From positions 1-64,000 of the forward strand of contig JAVBLJ010000021.1 in NCBI GenBank assembly GCA_031553615.1: 64,000 bases of DNA, written 5' to 3'. The notes beneath the pieces are model-generated. The model was not told the DNA's origin, did no database searches, and was given only the letters and a program-made list of their open reading frames with translations. This DNA is from WQXF01 sp031553615 (GTDB lineage Bacteria; Bacillota; Clostridia; Christensenellales; Aristaeellaceae). Of this stretch, positions 8,430 through 16,363 are shown piece by piece. The translations under genes and the position numbers were made by a program. Every line of letters starts with the position of its first letter. The first letter of the stretch is position 1.

Positions 8430-9223
8430 GGCCGTGCTCCCCCTTCCTCCCCGCGAACGGCTTCGGGCCCGGATCCCAGCCCGGAATTGGGCTGCGCGCC
8501 AAATTCCCGGGCAAACGCGGCCCCGCCGAACACATGCCCCGGCGTGCCCTCGTCCAGCACCTCGCGCCGGATGAGCACCACCCGGTCGGCATAGCGGCGC
8601 ACCACGTCAAAATCGTGCGAAACGAGCAAAATCGCCAGATGATGCTCCTGCCGCAGATCGACCACCATGCGGTAAAATTGCTCCAGGCCGTTGTGATCCA
8701 CGCCGGATACCGGCTCATCGAGTATCAGCAAATCCGGGCTGGGGGTGAGCGCCAGGGTGAGCAGCACCCGCTGCAGCTCGCCGCCGGAGAGTGCGCCCAG
8801 CCGCCGGTCGATCAACTCCTCGCAGTGGGTAGCGCGCAGCATGGCCCGCACCTGCTCGCGGTCAGCCTTGCGCGTGCCCCGCCACACCGCCCGGCTTTGC
8901 GTGGCGGCGCGCAGAAAATCGCACACCGATACCGGCGCGCTTTTGTCGAACGCCATCTGCTGGGGCACGTAGCCGGTGCGCACCGCGCGCATGGCGGTTC
9001 CATCGTGGCGCACGTGGCGCACCATGCCTTGGTAGGGCAGCTCGCCCAGCAGCGCGCGCAGCAGCGTGGTCTTGCCCGCGCCGTTCGCGCCGATCAGCGC
9101 GGTCAGCTCGCCGCAGTGCACGTGCAGGTCGATATCCCGCAGCAGCACCTGCCCGTCCAACGTGACGGAGAGATGCTCCAGCTCGATGCGGCATAGCTCA
9201 CAGGAATGTACGTGTTCTTGCAT
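8426..9223 (-). CDS. znuC: Zinc/manganese ABC transporter ATPase
   Basis: A 265-residue ABC ATPase with Walker A GANGAGKT (45-52), signature LSGGE (145-149) and Walker B LLILDEP (165-171). It powers the ZnuB permease. The N-terminus carries HVHSCELC before the ABC fold starts at about residue 15. This small His/Cys cluster could bind metal, but that is only inferred. GGAGGAG lies seven bases before the ATG. It is followed directly by znuB with an overlap, and preceded by znuA. Confidence 0.9.
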   Translation of the reverse strand: MQEHVHSCELCRIELEHLSVTLDGQVLLRDIDLHVHCGELTALIGANGAGKTTLLRALLGELPYQGMVRHVRHDGTAMRAVRTGYVPQQMAFDKSAPVSVCDFLRAATQSRAVWRGTRKADREQVRAMLRATHCEELIDRRLGALSGGELQRVLLTLALTPSPDLLILDEPVSGVDHNGLEQFYRMVVDLRQEHHLAILLVSHDFDVVRRYADRVVLIRREVLDEGTPGHVFGGAAFAREFGAQPNSGLGSGPEAVRGEEGGARP

Positions 9224-9256
9224 GTCTCTCCTCCAGGGGCAGTTTTTGCAGGTCGG

Positions 9257-10321
9257 TTACTGCAATGCCTCGAGCAGGGTTTGTAGGTTGCGCTCCATGG
9301 CCTCCTCGTAGGCGGTGAGGGTCAGGGGGCCGGTCACTACCGGATCGAGGGTGTAGACCGTCGCGCCGCTCTCGCGGGCGATGATCTCGGCCACCCGCCC
9401 CGGGTACTGCGGCTCCACGAACAGCGCGGGAATCTCCTTTGCGCGCACCTGATCGACGATATCGATGAGGTCGCGGGTGCCCGGCCCGGTGCCCGGCTCG
9501 CGCTCAATTACGCCCGCCACGTGAAAATCAAACGCCTGCGCAAAGTAGGCAAACGCCTCGTGGAAGGTATATAGCTCGCGTTCCCGCAGGCTCGAAAGCT
9601 CGGCGTGCATTCGCTGGGACAGCGCTTCGAGCCGGGCCGCATAGGCCCCGGCATTGGCCGCATACTGCGCTGCGTTCGGCGGATCGAGCTCGCCCAGCCG
9701 CCGCGCGATGGTGCGCACCTGGGCGGCCGCGTTGCGCGGATCGACCCACACGTGTGGGTTCTCGGAGTGCTCGTGATCGTGGCCGCCGACCTCTGCGTAA
9801 GCATCGTGACCGACCTCTTCGTGATCGTCGTGACCGACCTCTTCGTGATCGTCGTGATCGGCCTCTTCGTGATCCTCTGCCTCTTCTTCGTGCTCGTGCT
9901 CGTGCCCGTCGTCCGCCAGCAGCGCGATGCCCTCACTGGCCTCGATCACCGGCAGCTCCGGGTGCTGCGCGCGCACCTTGTCGAGGAAGGGCTCCATGCC
10001 CGCGCCGTTGATCACCAGCACGTCGGTGTTTTCCAGCGCGCGCAGATCGCCGGGCAGCAGCTGGTAATCGTGCAGGCAGCCCACCTCAGGCGCGGCCATG
10101 TTGTGCACGCTCACCCCCTCGACTCCCTGCGCCACGTTCGCGGCAAAAAGATACATGGGGTAAAACGAGGTAACGATGCGCAGCCCGTGCGCGGCCTCCG
10201 GCGGCTCCGCCACCCGCGCGCAGCCCGCAGCGCTGCACAGGCAGGCGCAAGCCAACGCCGCCGCAATGCCGCACTTGGCCCCTCCCATCCCCCTCGATCT
10301 CTCCGGTTTTTGCATGCTCAA
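9257..10321 (-). CDS. znuA: Zinc-binding lipoprotein of the ZnuABC importer
   Basis: About 354 residues. A signal peptide ends in SAAGC (Cys34), a lipobox, so the protein is membrane-anchored. Metal-ligand positions of the cluster A-I binding-protein family are visible: H84 (GCLHDYQ), H190 (NPHVWVDP), a later FHEAF histidine and an acidic residue in FVEPQYPG. Residues 137-187 form a very acidic, histidine-rich loop typical of zinc rather than manganese proteins. Part of this loop is an 8-residue repeat encoded by near-identical 24-bp units. The start is a TTG ten bases after GAGGGG; an ATG two codons later is the alternative. It follows deoC by 30 bp. Confidence 0.9.
   Translation of the reverse strand: MSMQKPERSRGMGGAKCGIAAALACACLCSAAGCARVAEPPEAAHGLRIVTSFYPMYLFAANVAQGVEGVSVHNMAAPEVGCLHDYQLLPGDLRALENTDVLVINGAGMEPFLDKVRAQHPELPVIEASEGIALLADDGHEHEHEEEAEDHEEADHDDHEEVGHDDHEEVGHDAYAEVGGHDHEHSENPHVWVDPRNAAAQVRTIARRLGELDPPNAAQYAANAGAYAARLEALSQRMHAELSSLRERELYTFHEAFAYFAQAFDFHVAGVIEREPGTGPGTRDLIDIVDQVRAKEIPALFVEPQYPGRVAEIIARESGATVYTLDPVVTGPLTLTAYEEAMERNLQTLLEALQ
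9784..9879. repeat. 24-bp tandem repeats encoding the ZnuA His/Asp/Glu loop
   Basis: Two perfect adjacent 24-bp units (9808-9831 and 9832-9855) are flanked by a diverged unit on each side. They encode repeats of the type EVGHDDHE. Changing the unit number would change the number of potential zinc ligands without a frameshift. Confidence 0.85.
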
Positions 10322-10351
10322 TGCCCCAATACCCCTCGCTCTATATCCTTG

Positions 10352-11086
10352 CTAATACCCTTCCTTGCTCAGCGCGCCCAGGCTGCCCACGTCCTCGCTG
10401 AGCGTGCCCAGCGCGTAGCGGCGCATCGCTTCCTCCATGATGGCCTCGGAGGCTGAGACGCCGCATCGCGAAGCGCCCACCGCGCGCACCGCCAGCACCG
10501 CATCCAAATCGCGGATGCCGCCCGAAGCCTTCACCCGCACCCGGGGCGAAACATGCGCGCGCATCAGCCGCACGTCCTCCACGGTCGCTCCACCGGTGCC
10601 GTAGCCCGTGGAGGTTTTCACAAAATCCGCACCCGCTCGCTCGCTGATCTCGCAGGCGGCGATCTTCTGGGCATCGTCGAGGAAACAGGTCTCCAGGATC
10701 ACCTTCACAATGGCCCCCCGGCGATGCGCCACCTCGACCACGCTGCGAATATCGGTCTCCACAGCCTTACGATCCATGGCCTTCATGCAGCCAATGTTGA
10801 TCACCATATCCAGCTCTTCGCAGCCGTCGTCCATGGCGCGCTCGGCCTCGAATACCTTCACATCGGTGCGATGCGCGCCGTGCGGAAAGCCGATCACGGT
10901 GCAGACCTTGACATCGCTGCCCCGCAGCAGCTCGGTCACCAGCTTGATATCCCCCGGGCGCGCGCACACCGAGGCCGTGTTGTATTTCAGGGCGATCTCG
11001 CAGCCGATCCGCACATCCTGTTCGGTCAAAAACGGCTGCAAGGTGGAATGATCGAGCATCTTGGCAATAATTTCCGGCGTTAACAC
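10352..11086 (-). CDS. deoC: Deoxyribose-phosphate aldolase
   Basis: A 244-residue class I aldolase that cleaves 2-deoxyribose 5-phosphate into acetaldehyde and glyceraldehyde 3-phosphate in deoxynucleoside breakdown. The Schiff-base lysine is K157 in FVKTSTG; D93 (ELDMVINIG) and K186 (VKASGG) complete the catalytic set. The start is GTG, with AGGAGG eight bases upstream. The usual partners (deoB, nucleoside phosphorylase) are absent, and the gene instead lies 30 bp ahead of znuABC, apparently as the first gene of that transcript. Confidence 0.93.
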   Translation of the reverse strand: MLTPEIIAKMLDHSTLQPFLTEQDVRIGCEIALKYNTASVCARPGDIKLVTELLRGSDVKVCTVIGFPHGAHRTDVKVFEAERAMDDGCEELDMVINIGCMKAMDRKAVETDIRSVVEVAHRRGAIVKVILETCFLDDAQKIAACEISERAGADFVKTSTGYGTGGATVEDVRLMRAHVSPRVRVKASGGIRDLDAVLAVRAVGASRCGVSASEAIMEEAMRRYALGTLSEDVGSLGALSKEGY

Positions 11087-11171
11087 AGCGTCATCCTCCT
11101 ACCATTTGGCATACCAGGCATTCCCTATTCTATCCGCAAAGGCACAGGTTTACGTCTCGGGTAGCCATTCG

Positions 11172-11195
11172 CCCCTCTATTGTAACAATACGGGG
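11172..11195. promoter_or_regulatory. Inverted repeat, possible operator of deoC-znuABC
   Basis: TATTGTAACAATA is a perfect odd palindrome extended by CCCC on one side and GGGG on the other. It covers the predicted -10 box of the deoC promoter, the classic place for a repressor. A related ATTGTAACAA lies over the predicted -10 of radA (28848-28857). Regulator unknown; Zur is only a guess from the downstream zinc genes. Confidence 0.45.
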
Positions 11196-11207
11196 CATAC
11201 ATCGCAA
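11179..11207 (-). promoter_or_regulatory. Sigma-A promoter of deoC-znuABC
   Basis: On the minus strand TTGCGA is followed after 17 bp by TACAAT, with the deoC GTG about 90 bp downstream. Confidence 0.6.
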
Positions 11208-11208
11208 C

Positions 11209-11247
11209 AAAAAACGCCGCCACGCGATCGAAAGGATACGCGGCAGC
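11209..11247 (-). terminator. Terminator after livF
   Basis: On the minus strand a GC-rich stem (CGCG and GCC/GGC with a small bulge, loop about 12 nt) is followed by six T residues. It lies just past the livF stop and upstream of the deoC promoter. Confidence 0.65.
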
Positions 11248-11259
11248 GATAGCGGCCAA

Positions 11260-11964
11260 TCAATGGCCCAGGTAAGCCTTGCGGATCGCGTCATCGTCCA
11301 TCAGTTCCTTGGCGTCGCCGCTGCCCACGATGCGTCCGGTCTCCAGCACGTACGCGCGATCGGCGATGGAGAGCGCCATGCGGGCGTTCTGCTCCACCAG
11401 CAGCACGGTGGTGCCGCTCTGGTGCACGTCGGAGATGATGCTGAATATCTCCTTAACCAATATGGGCGAAAGGCCCATAGAGGGCTCATCGAGCATGAGC
11501 AGCTTGGGCTTGCTCATCAGCGCGCGGCCCATGGCCAGCATCTGCTGCTCGCCGCCCGAAAGTGTACCCGCCAGCTGCTTTCGCCGCTCCGCCAGGCGCG
11601 GGAAGCGCTCAAACACGTGGGCGTACCCCTCTTCGATGGCGGCACGGTCGGTTTGGATAAACGCGCCCATCTCCAGGTTTTCCATCACCGTCATCTGCTG
11701 AAAAACGCGGCGACCCTCCGGCACCTGCGCCAGGCCGAGCTTCACGATGTTGTGCGGCTCGGTGTTGCGCAGGTTCTGCCCGGTGTATTCCACCGAGCCG
11801 CTCTTGGCGCGCAGCAGGCCGGAGACCGTCTTGAGCACGGTCGATTTGCCCGCGCCGTTTGCGCCGATCAGCGTAACGACCTCGCCCTGCTTTACCTCGA
11901 AGGAAACGCCGTGCAGCGCGTGAATCGCGCCGTAGTATACCTCAATTTCCTTTACAACGAGCAT
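11260..11964 (-). CDS. livF: Branched-chain amino acid ABC transporter ATPase LivF
   Basis: A 234-residue ABC ATPase with Walker A GANGAGKST, signature LSGGEQQ and Walker B LLMLDEP. The EIEVYYGAIHALHG start and the QVPEGRRVF segment are typical of LivF rather than LivG. With the LivG half of the upstream fusion it forms the ATPase pair of the importer. Two in-frame ATGs exist; the second (11964) is chosen because GAGGAGG lies seven bases before it, whereas it touches the first ATG (11970). It is the last gene of the operon, followed by a terminator. Confidence 0.92.
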   Translation of the reverse strand: MLVVKEIEVYYGAIHALHGVSFEVKQGEVVTLIGANGAGKSTVLKTVSGLLRAKSGSVEYTGQNLRNTEPHNIVKLGLAQVPEGRRVFQQMTVMENLEMGAFIQTDRAAIEEGYAHVFERFPRLAERRKQLAGTLSGGEQQMLAMGRALMSKPKLLMLDEPSMGLSPILVKEIFSIISDVHQSGTTVLLVEQNARMALSIADRAYVLETGRIVGSGDAKELMDDDAIRKAYLGH

Positions 11965-11966
11965 GC

Positions 11967-13811
11967 TCATTCCTCCTCACTGCCCAGGTACGCGCCGATG
12001 ACCTTGCTGTTGGCGCTGATCTCATCCGGCGCGCCGGCGGCGATGATTTGGCCGTAATCGAGCACCACCAAGCGCTCGCAGATACCCATCACCAGCCGCA
12101 TGTCGTGCTCGATGAGCAGTATCGCCACGCCGAAGGTATCGCGGATGAGGCGGATGGTGTCCATCAGCTCCTGCGTCTCGGTGGGGTTCATGCCCGCGGC
12201 AGGCTCATCCAGCAGCAGCAACTTGGGGTTGGAGGCCAGTGCGCGCGCGATCTCCAGCTTGCGCTGCTGGCCGTAGGGCAGGTTCTTCGCATCCTTGGCG
12301 GCCAGCGCGCCCATGCCAAATACGTGCAGCAGCTCGCGAGCGCGCGCATCGGCCCGCTTTTCCTCAAACCAGAAGCGTGGCAGGCGCAATATGCCCTCAA
12401 GCTGGGTGTACTGCATCTGGTTGTGGTAGGCGACCTTCACGTTGTCCAGCACGCTCAGGTTCTTGAAAAGGCGGATGTTTTGGAACGTGCGGGCGATGCC
12501 GACCTGGGTGATCTCGTAGGTGGGCAGGCCCACAATGCTCTTGCCCTCCACCTCGATGGTGCCGTTGGTGGGCGTGTATACGTTGGTCAGCAGGTTGAAC
12601 ACCGTGGTCTTGCCCGCGCCGTTGGGGCCGATCAGGCCCACGATCTCCCCGGGCTTGATGTTCAGCCCGAAGTCGTTAAGCGCCTTGAGCCCGCCGAACT
12701 GAATGCCCAGGTGGGTCGTTTCCAGCAGCACGGGCTGGATGGGCGTCTTTGGGTTGGTGAGGCCGTGGCCCGAACGGTAAGCCTCCACCTGGGCGGCGCG
12801 GCGTTCGTTGAACGTGCGCTCGGCCTCGGCGGCCTCCAGCTCGGCATCGGGCTTGCGGTGCAGCAGCCAGTTCAGGCAGCCGGAGAGCGAGAACTCCTTG
12901 GTGCCCAGCAGGCCCGAGGGGCGGAACAACATCATAAGAATGAGCAGCAGCGAGTAGACCAGCATCTGGTAATCCAGCAGCTCGGGCACCTGGCTCAGCA
13001 GCGCGGGAATCAGCGTGAGCACCACGGCCGCGCCGATCGCACCGGTGATCGAGCCCATGCCGCCCAGCACCACCATCACCAGATATTCGATGGATTTGGT
13101 GAACGCGAAATCCTTGGGGGCAAGCACGCCCATGCGGTGGGCGTAGAGTCCGCCGGCCACGCCCGCGAAGAACGCGGAGAGCGTGAACGCGAATATCTTG
13201 TAATACGTGGTCGGTATGCCCGAAGCCTCGGCGGCCACCGGATCCTCGCGAATGGAGAGGATGGCGCGGCCATGGCGCGAGCGGCCCAGCGTGAACATCA
13301 CCGCCACTACGATCACCATCACCACGTACACGTAGGTGAAGGTGGTCACGCGCGGAATGGCGCGCAGGCCCTTCGCGCCTCCGGTGAAGCTCAGGTTGGT
13401 GATGAGCACGCGGATGATTTCGCCAAAGCCCAGCGTGATGATGGCCAGGTAATCGCCCTTGAGCCGCAGCGCCGGTATGCCGATGATCACGCCGAATATC
13501 GCCGCCACCAGGCCGCCAAACAGCAGGCTGAGCACCAGCGATAGGTTGGGGTCGAGCCCCATGTGGAGGGAGAACAGCGCGGCCGCATAGGCGCCGACGC
13601 TCATAAACCCAGCATGACCCAGCGCCAGCTGGCCCAGCAGGCCGGTGGTCAGGTTCAGGCTAACCGCCATGATGACCGCCACGCCCACGGTGAGCAACAT
13701 GCCCTGGTAGTACTTGTTGATCGCGCCGCTATCGATGAGCACCATGGCGAGCACGTAAACCACCGCTACCGCCACCAGGTTCAGGAGATACGAACGGAAT
13801 TTTTTCTTCAT
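11967..13811 (-). CDS. livM-livG: LivM permease fused to LivG ATPase
   Basis: A 614-residue single reading frame joins two normally separate subunits. Residues 1-310 are a LivM-type permease with eight or more membrane spans and the family segment GLLGQLALGHAGFM. A charged linker (about 320-358) leads to a LivG-type ATPase with Walker A GPNGAGKT (395-402), the RTFQNIRLF motif, and signature and Walker B segments further on. No stop or frameshift lies in the junction. The fusion fixes a permease and ATPase one-to-one. LivH and LivF remain separate, so the assembled importer would have one fused chain plus both partners. Similar fusions are known in some bacteria. Confidence 0.93.
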   Translation of the reverse strand: MKKKFRSYLLNLVAVAVVYVLAMVLIDSGAINKYYQGMLLTVGVAVIMAVSLNLTTGLLGQLALGHAGFMSVGAYAAALFSLHMGLDPNLSLVLSLLFGGLVAAIFGVIIGIPALRLKGDYLAIITLGFGEIIRVLITNLSFTGGAKGLRAIPRVTTFTYVYVVMVIVVAVMFTLGRSRHGRAILSIREDPVAAEASGIPTTYYKIFAFTLSAFFAGVAGGLYAHRMGVLAPKDFAFTKSIEYLVMVVLGGMGSITGAIGAAVVLTLIPALLSQVPELLDYQMLVYSLLLILMMLFRPSGLLGTKEFSLSGCLNWLLHRKPDAELEAAEAERTFNERRAAQVEAYRSGHGLTNPKTPIQPVLLETTHLGIQFGGLKALNDFGLNIKPGEIVGLIGPNGAGKTTVFNLLTNVYTPTNGTIEVEGKSIVGLPTYEITQVGIARTFQNIRLFKNLSVLDNVKVAYHNQMQYTQLEGILRLPRFWFEEKRADARARELLHVFGMGALAAKDAKNLPYGQQRKLEIARALASNPKLLLLDEPAAGMNPTETQELMDTIRLIRDTFGVAILLIEHDMRLVMGICERLVVLDYGQIIAAGAPDEISANSKVIGAYLGSEEE

Positions 13812-13821
13812 CGTGGCGGCC

Positions 13822-14697
13822 CTACACTTTCTCTCGGGTGCGCTTGCCCAGGATGCCCGAGGGCTTCACGAGCAGCACCACGATCAATATGCCAAATACC
13901 ACCGCATCCGCCCACTGGGAGGAGATGTAGCCCTTGGTCATGCTCTCGGCCACGCCCATCACGAAGCCGCCCAGCATGGCCCCGGGCAGCACGCCAATGC
14001 CGCCCAGCACCGCCGCCACAAAAGCTTTCAGCCCGGGTAGCGAACCCATGGTCGGGGCGACCGTGGGGTAGGCCGAGCAGTACAGCACCGCGCCGATGGC
14101 GGCCAGTGCCGAACCGATGGCGAAGGTGATGGATATGGTGGTGTTCACATTGATACCCATAAGCTGCGCCGCGCCCGTATCCTCGGAGACCGCACGCATC
14201 GCCTTGCCCATTTTTGTGTTGCGGACGAAAAGTTGCAGGCCCACCATCAGCAGCACCGATACCGCTACGGTGATCAGCGTAGTCAGGCTGACGCGCACCC
14301 CGCCCAGCATATAGGACACTGAAGGCAATATGGAGGGATAGGTGCGCGGTGTGGGCGAGAATATGAGCTGCGCGATGTTCTGTAGCAGCAGGCTGACCCC
14401 AATGGCAGTGATCAGCGAAGTGATGCGCGGCAGCGCGCGCAGCGGCTTGTACGCGATGCGCTCAATCGTCACGCCCATCAGGGCACAGAACAGCATGGTC
14501 AGCGGTATCGAAATCCAGAAGGGCAGCCCCGCCATGGTCATAAGCACCATGGAAAAGTACGCGCCCACCATGATGATGTCGCCGTGGGCAAAGTTGATCA
14601 GTTTCACGATGCCGTACACCATCGTGTAGCCCAACGCGATTAGCGCATAAATGCTGCCCACGTGTAGGCCGTTGATCAGCTGATTGACGAATAGCAT
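13822..14697 (-). CDS. livH: Branched-chain amino acid ABC transporter permease LivH
   Basis: A 291-residue membrane protein with about eight spans. The GSIYALIALGYTMVYGI and INFAHGDI segments are LivH hallmarks. It pairs with the LivM half of the fusion to make the membrane channel. The start at 14697 matches the usual family N-terminus; an in-frame ATG seven codons upstream is possible. It is 10 bp ahead of livMG and begins the permease-ATPase part of the locus, with its own probable promoter. Confidence 0.92.
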   Translation of the reverse strand: MLFVNQLINGLHVGSIYALIALGYTMVYGIVKLINFAHGDIIMVGAYFSMVLMTMAGLPFWISIPLTMLFCALMGVTIERIAYKPLRALPRITSLITAIGVSLLLQNIAQLIFSPTPRTYPSILPSVSYMLGGVRVSLTTLITVAVSVLLMVGLQLFVRNTKMGKAMRAVSEDTGAAQLMGINVNTTISITFAIGSALAAIGAVLYCSAYPTVAPTMGSLPGLKAFVAAVLGGIGVLPGAMLGGFVMGVAESMTKGYISSQWADAVVFGILIVVLLVKPSGILGKRTREKV

Positions 14698-14790
14698 GCC
14701 TTCACCATCCCATCGCATTCCAATAAAATTGTGCGTGCAAAAATCGTGCGTTGATTATGCACTCGGCAACCGGGTGCCGTATTGTATACC

Positions 14791-14820
14791 ATCATAGCAA
14801 AAAAATGCATCCAAAAGCAA
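14791..14820 (-). promoter_or_regulatory. Promoter of livH-livMG-livF
   Basis: On the minus strand TTGCTT is followed after 18 bp by TATGAT, about 95 bp before the livH start. It lies after the livJ hairpin, which would let the membrane genes be expressed apart from the binding protein. Confidence 0.5.
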
Positions 14821-14841
14821 GAAAAAGCTGTGAATATGCAG

Positions 14842-14869
14842 AACCTGCGGACGACGTTGCCCGCAGGTT
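14842..14869 (-). terminator. Hairpin between livJ and livH
   Basis: A perfect 9-bp stem (AACCTGCGG/CCGCAGGTT) with a 10-nt loop lies just after livJ. A T-run follows only about 15 nt later, so this may be a partial terminator or an mRNA-stabilising hairpin that gives more binding protein than permease, as is common in ABC operons. Confidence 0.6.
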
Positions 14870-14925
14870 GCTGCCTGATTGCGTTATGTGATTGGGAGCT
14901 TTGCGGGAAACCGGCCTTTAACCGA

Positions 14926-16083
14926 TCACGGCGCAACGACGGTCTTGAGGTACTTGGTGCCATCCTCTTTGTAGGACATGACGTACGCGCTCTTGATCGG
15001 GTCGTTGTGATCGTCGAACACGATGGTGCCGGTAACGCAGTTGAAGGTGCCGGTCTTCATGGCGGCAGTGACCTTGGCGTAGTCGGTGCCACCCGCAGCC
15101 TTGATGGCTTCGCAGAGGATCAGCGCGGCATCGTAGCCCGTCGCGTTGAACGAGCTGGCGGGCGTGCGGCCATACTCGGCCTCAAAACCGGTGAAGAACG
15201 CCTTGACGACTTCGTTCTCGGCCTCGGAGGTGAAGTGATCGGTGTAGACCACGTTGGTCAGCAGCGCCTTGTCTTCGATGACGGTTTCGACGCGGCCCAT
15301 GCCGTCGGCGCCCAGAATCGGCACGTTGAGGCCGACTTCCTGCGCCTGCTTGATGATGAGCGCGGCGGGGCCGTAGTAGAACGGCAGGTAGAGCACATCG
15401 GGGCTCTGGGCGGCGATGTTGGTCAGCTGGGCTTTGAAATCGACATCCAAGCCGGTGCCCGCTTCGTAGGCGACGATTTCCAGGTTGTTCTCGCCCGCAT
15501 ACTTTTTGAAGGACTCGGCCAGGCCGGTGTTGTAATCGTCGGAGGAATCGTAGAGCACGGCGGCCTTGACGGCCTTGTATTCGCTCACCGCGTACTTGGC
15601 CATGACCGAGGCCTGGAACGGATCGAGGAAGCAGGAGCGGAAGTAGTTGGGCTTGTCGGTGGTGACATCGTAGTTGGTGGCGGAGGCGGTGATCATCGGG
15701 ATGCCGATTCCCACAGCCAGGTCGCCCACAGCCAGGGAGGGGGTGGAGGTCACGTCGCCGATGATGGCGACCACGCCGTCCTTGTCGACCAGCTTGTTGT
15801 AGCCATCGACCGCCTTGGTGGCGTCGCCCATCTCGTCGAACCAAACGATCTCAACGGTTTTGCCGTCGAGGCCGCCCGCCGCGTTGAGCTGCTTGATGTA
15901 GAGATCCACGCCTTCGCGAACCGCGATGCCGTACTGAGCGACTTCACCGGTCAGCGGGGCCAGGCCACCAACCTTGATGGTATTGGCCTTCGGCGTAGTC
16001 ACCAGCTTGCTCAGAGCAAACGCAACCACAGCCAAGGCAAGCACAGACGCAACCAGGATGATAAAGAGCTTACGATTTTTCAT
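14926..16083 (-). CDS. livJ: Branched-chain amino acid binding protein LivJ
   Basis: A 385-residue periplasmic-binding-protein type I receptor. The mature part starts IKVGGLAPLTG, the usual LivJ opening, and DYNTGLAESF and the ATGYDAALIL region fit the family. The N-terminus is hydrophobic (residues 6-24) but has no lipobox cysteine, so it is probably held by an uncleaved signal anchor, which is unusual for a Gram-positive receptor. AGGAGG lies about eight bases before the ATG, and a strong promoter is visible upstream. Substrate is inferred from the transporter family; related receptors also take amides or urea. Confidence 0.9.
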   Translation of the reverse strand: MKNRKLFIILVASVLALAVVAFALSKLVTTPKANTIKVGGLAPLTGEVAQYGIAVREGVDLYIKQLNAAGGLDGKTVEIVWFDEMGDATKAVDGYNKLVDKDGVVAIIGDVTSTPSLAVGDLAVGIGIPMITASATNYDVTTDKPNYFRSCFLDPFQASVMAKYAVSEYKAVKAAVLYDSSDDYNTGLAESFKKYAGENNLEIVAYEAGTGLDVDFKAQLTNIAAQSPDVLYLPFYYGPAALIIKQAQEVGLNVPILGADGMGRVETVIEDKALLTNVVYTDHFTSEAENEVVKAFFTGFEAEYGRTPASSFNATGYDAALILCEAIKAAGGTDYAKVTAAMKTGTFNCVTGTIVFDDHNDPIKSAYVMSYKEDGTKYLKTVVAP

Positions 16084-16124
16084 GATTTTTCCTCCTACAG
16101 CGCCTCTTCGGCATCTTTCGGTAT

Positions 16125-16153
16125 ATTATACCTATATGCGCGCGGGGAAGCAA
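16125..16153 (-). promoter_or_regulatory. Sigma-A promoter of livJ
   Basis: On the minus strand TTGCTT, 17 bp, then perfect TATAAT, about 40 bp before the livJ start. Confidence 0.75.
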
Positions 16154-16256
16154 GCCCTTTTTTTGCATTGTATACGATACCCTGCAAGATGTTAGAATGC
16201 TTCCTGCAAAACGCACATCTCCGCCGCGCGCTCGCGTTTATTTGTCAATGCTCTCT

Positions 16257-16305
16257 AAAAAAGCTGCTCGGCACGATGCACCGCCGAAAGGCGCAGGATG
16301 CATCG
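16257..16305 (-). terminator. Terminator of the purine operon
   Basis: A 7-bp outer stem (CGATGCA/TGCATCG) with an inner GCC/GGC stem is followed on the minus strand, about 10 nt later, by six T. It lies beyond the purD stop and before the livJ promoter. Confidence 0.5.
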
Positions 16306-16363
16306 CACCGCAGGTTTATGCAATTTCGCCGTGCGCGGCGGGTCTCCCCCTGTGCGCTTGCGC

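Noticed and set aside
12048..13544. A 498-codon plus-strand ORF opposite the LivM-LivG fusion
   Set aside because: Histidine- and glutamine-rich antisense frame of a well-supported gene, with no domain and no ribosome site; a typical shadow in GC-rich DNA.
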